Notes under the pieces: generated by a model
Database searches by the model: none
What the model saw: the letters and a program-made list of their open reading frames with translations, nothing else
What the model was told of the DNA's origin: nothing
Shown here: piece after piece, positions 6,203-6,560 of the stretch
Layout of the letters: every line of letters starts with the position of its first letter
Numbering within the stretch: position 1 is the first letter of the stretch
Position numbers and translations under genes: made by a program
Assembly (NCBI GenBank): GCA_021780275.1
Contig: JAJXZC010000031.1
Coordinates: 1 to 6,560 of the forward strand
Direction: 5' to 3'
DNA length: 6,560 nt
Source: Pseudomonadota bacterium
Lineage (GTDB): Bacteria > Pseudomonadota > Alphaproteobacteria > Parvibaculales > Parvibaculaceae

Positions 6203-6221
6203 GGCTTTTTCAACGGCCTGC
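6203..6221. repeat. IS right terminal inverted repeat
   Basis: GGCTTTTTCAACGGCCTGC is the inverted partner of the left end (15/19). It lies about 60 bp upstream of the transposase start, as usual for IS5 elements, leaving room for a short promoter between 6170 and 6203. Confidence 0.7.
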
Positions 6222-6452
6222 TAAGTCCCAATTGCCATACGCGTAATAGTCGAGAAAGTCGAGAAACTTGGCATCCGACCGTCCCGCCTGGCGGGTGCCG
6301 TCGTTCATCCGCCCATTAGTATCCATGACGGAATTGTAGAAATAGGTACCCCGCGCAAAAATACCCACATTCTTGTATTCGACACTTAAATCATGAACCG
6401 CCTTTGTCGTCTGATCGATTGCACTCCAGGCATCAAAATTCCTGTCTCCCGA
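6222..6452 (-). pseudogene. Internal fragment of a DUF1302-type outer-membrane protein
   Basis: The minus-strand frame through this stretch reads GDRNFDAW, then VHDLSVEYKNVGIFARGTYF and, near the IS, FLDYYAYGNWDL. The pattern 'D-L-x-x-x-Y-K-N-x-G-x-F-x-R-G-T-Y-F-Y' followed by 'a-Y-G-N-W-D' is characteristic of the N-terminal barrel region of DUF1302 proteins, which are several hundred residues long. Only about 75 residues remain. There is no signal peptide or start codon of its own, because the upstream side is replaced by another transposase tail. Downstream the frame runs into the IS right repeat and stops after a few codons. The stretch is markedly AT-richer than the rest of the window, suggesting a different origin. 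No continuation of the gene is seen at the other IS end. Confidence 0.65.
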
Positions 6453-6474
6453 CGCTTTACTCAGAAGACCTCCG

Positions 6475-6558
6475 CTAGGCGGCGTGGACAAATTTGAGCC
6501 AGTAACGTGCTGAGGCCAAGAACAACATGCCGAGGAATGTTTCGGCAAGTTGGTCGTA
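6475..6558 (-). pseudogene. C-terminal tail of a second IS5-like transposase (runs off window)
   Basis: In the frame starting at 6558 the minus strand reads YDQLAETFLGMLFLASARYW followed by a short LKFVHAA and TAG at 6477-6475. The Y-D-x-L-A-x-x-F-L pattern with a hydrophobic helix is the usual end of many IS5-family (IS427-like) transposases, differing from the copy at 5026-6143. Only 27 codons lie in the window, so whether the gene is intact beyond the edge is unknown. The terminal repeat of this element should lie between about 6450 and 6475 but could not be identified without its partner. Confidence 0.6.
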
Positions 6559-6560
6559 TC

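Larger units (their letters stand above)
4665..6221 (-). mobile_element. IS5-family insertion sequence carrying a second gene, ~1.56 kb
   Basis: Bounds come from imperfect terminal inverted repeats, 15 of 19 positions matching: GCAGGATGTTGAAGAAGTC at 4665-4683, and the reverse complement of 6203-6221, GCAGGCCGTTGAAAAAGCC. TA dinucleotides flank both ends (4663-4664 and 6222-6223), consistent with a 2-bp TA duplication; a YTAR-type target as used by other IS5 elements would shift the ends by 1-2 bp. Inside, on the minus strand, are a DDE transposase (broken here) and a 115-residue gene that fills the space between transposase and left repeat. The element therefore reads transposase, then passenger, then toward the channel gene. 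Because of the 26-bp duplication, this copy is probably not autonomous. Confidence 0.75.

Noticed and set aside
6210..6548. A single 112-aa gene covering the right end
   Set aside because: It is a chance fusion: its first ~25 codons are out of frame with a transposase tail, and its last few are IS repeat; only the middle resembles DUF1302.
1..6560. CRISPR array, tRNA or rRNA
   Set aside because: The only direct repeat of note is the 26-bp tandem pair with no spacer; no tRNA-like cloverleaf or rRNA core sequence was seen.

Overview
This is GC-rich DNA with high third-position GC. Its gene families (class III cyclase with a DWDG tail, secreted FecR-domain protein, cNMP-binding MscS channel, DUF3307) suggest an alphaproteobacterium, plausibly Hyphomicrobiales. 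The genus cannot be fixed from the sequence. The last ~250 bp are visibly poorer in GC and look foreign.

Layout. Bases 1-522 (+) are the 3' end of a class III adenylate/guanylate cyclase, probably of the CHASE2-cyclase type. A small DUF3307 membrane protein follows on the same strand (551-937). Converging on it is a TPR/beta-barrel outer-membrane protein (971-2095, -). This gene is divergent from a secreted FecR-domain protein (2347-3153, +) across a ~250 bp shared control region. The FecR gene converges on a MscS-type channel with a C-terminal cyclic-nucleotide-binding domain (3167-4615, -), of the bCNG architecture. Bases ~4665-6221 are an IS5-family insertion sequence with recognisable imperfect terminal inverted repeats. 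Its transposase is broken by a perfect 26-bp tandem duplication. A second small gene (115 aa) lies inside the same inverted repeats and overlaps the transposase stop codon. To the right are an internal fragment of a DUF1302-type outer-membrane protein and then the C-terminal tail of a second, different IS5-like transposase.

How it may work together. A cyclase, a cyclic-nucleotide-gated channel, a periplasmic FecR protein and a TPR-barrel outer-membrane protein form a plausible envelope-sensing module: a surface or periplasmic signal, then cyclic nucleotide, then channel gating. This is inferred from co-location and domain content. The right third is a mobile-element pile-up. Its transposase and passenger gene read toward the channel gene, whose upstream region is cut to about 50 bp by the IS end.
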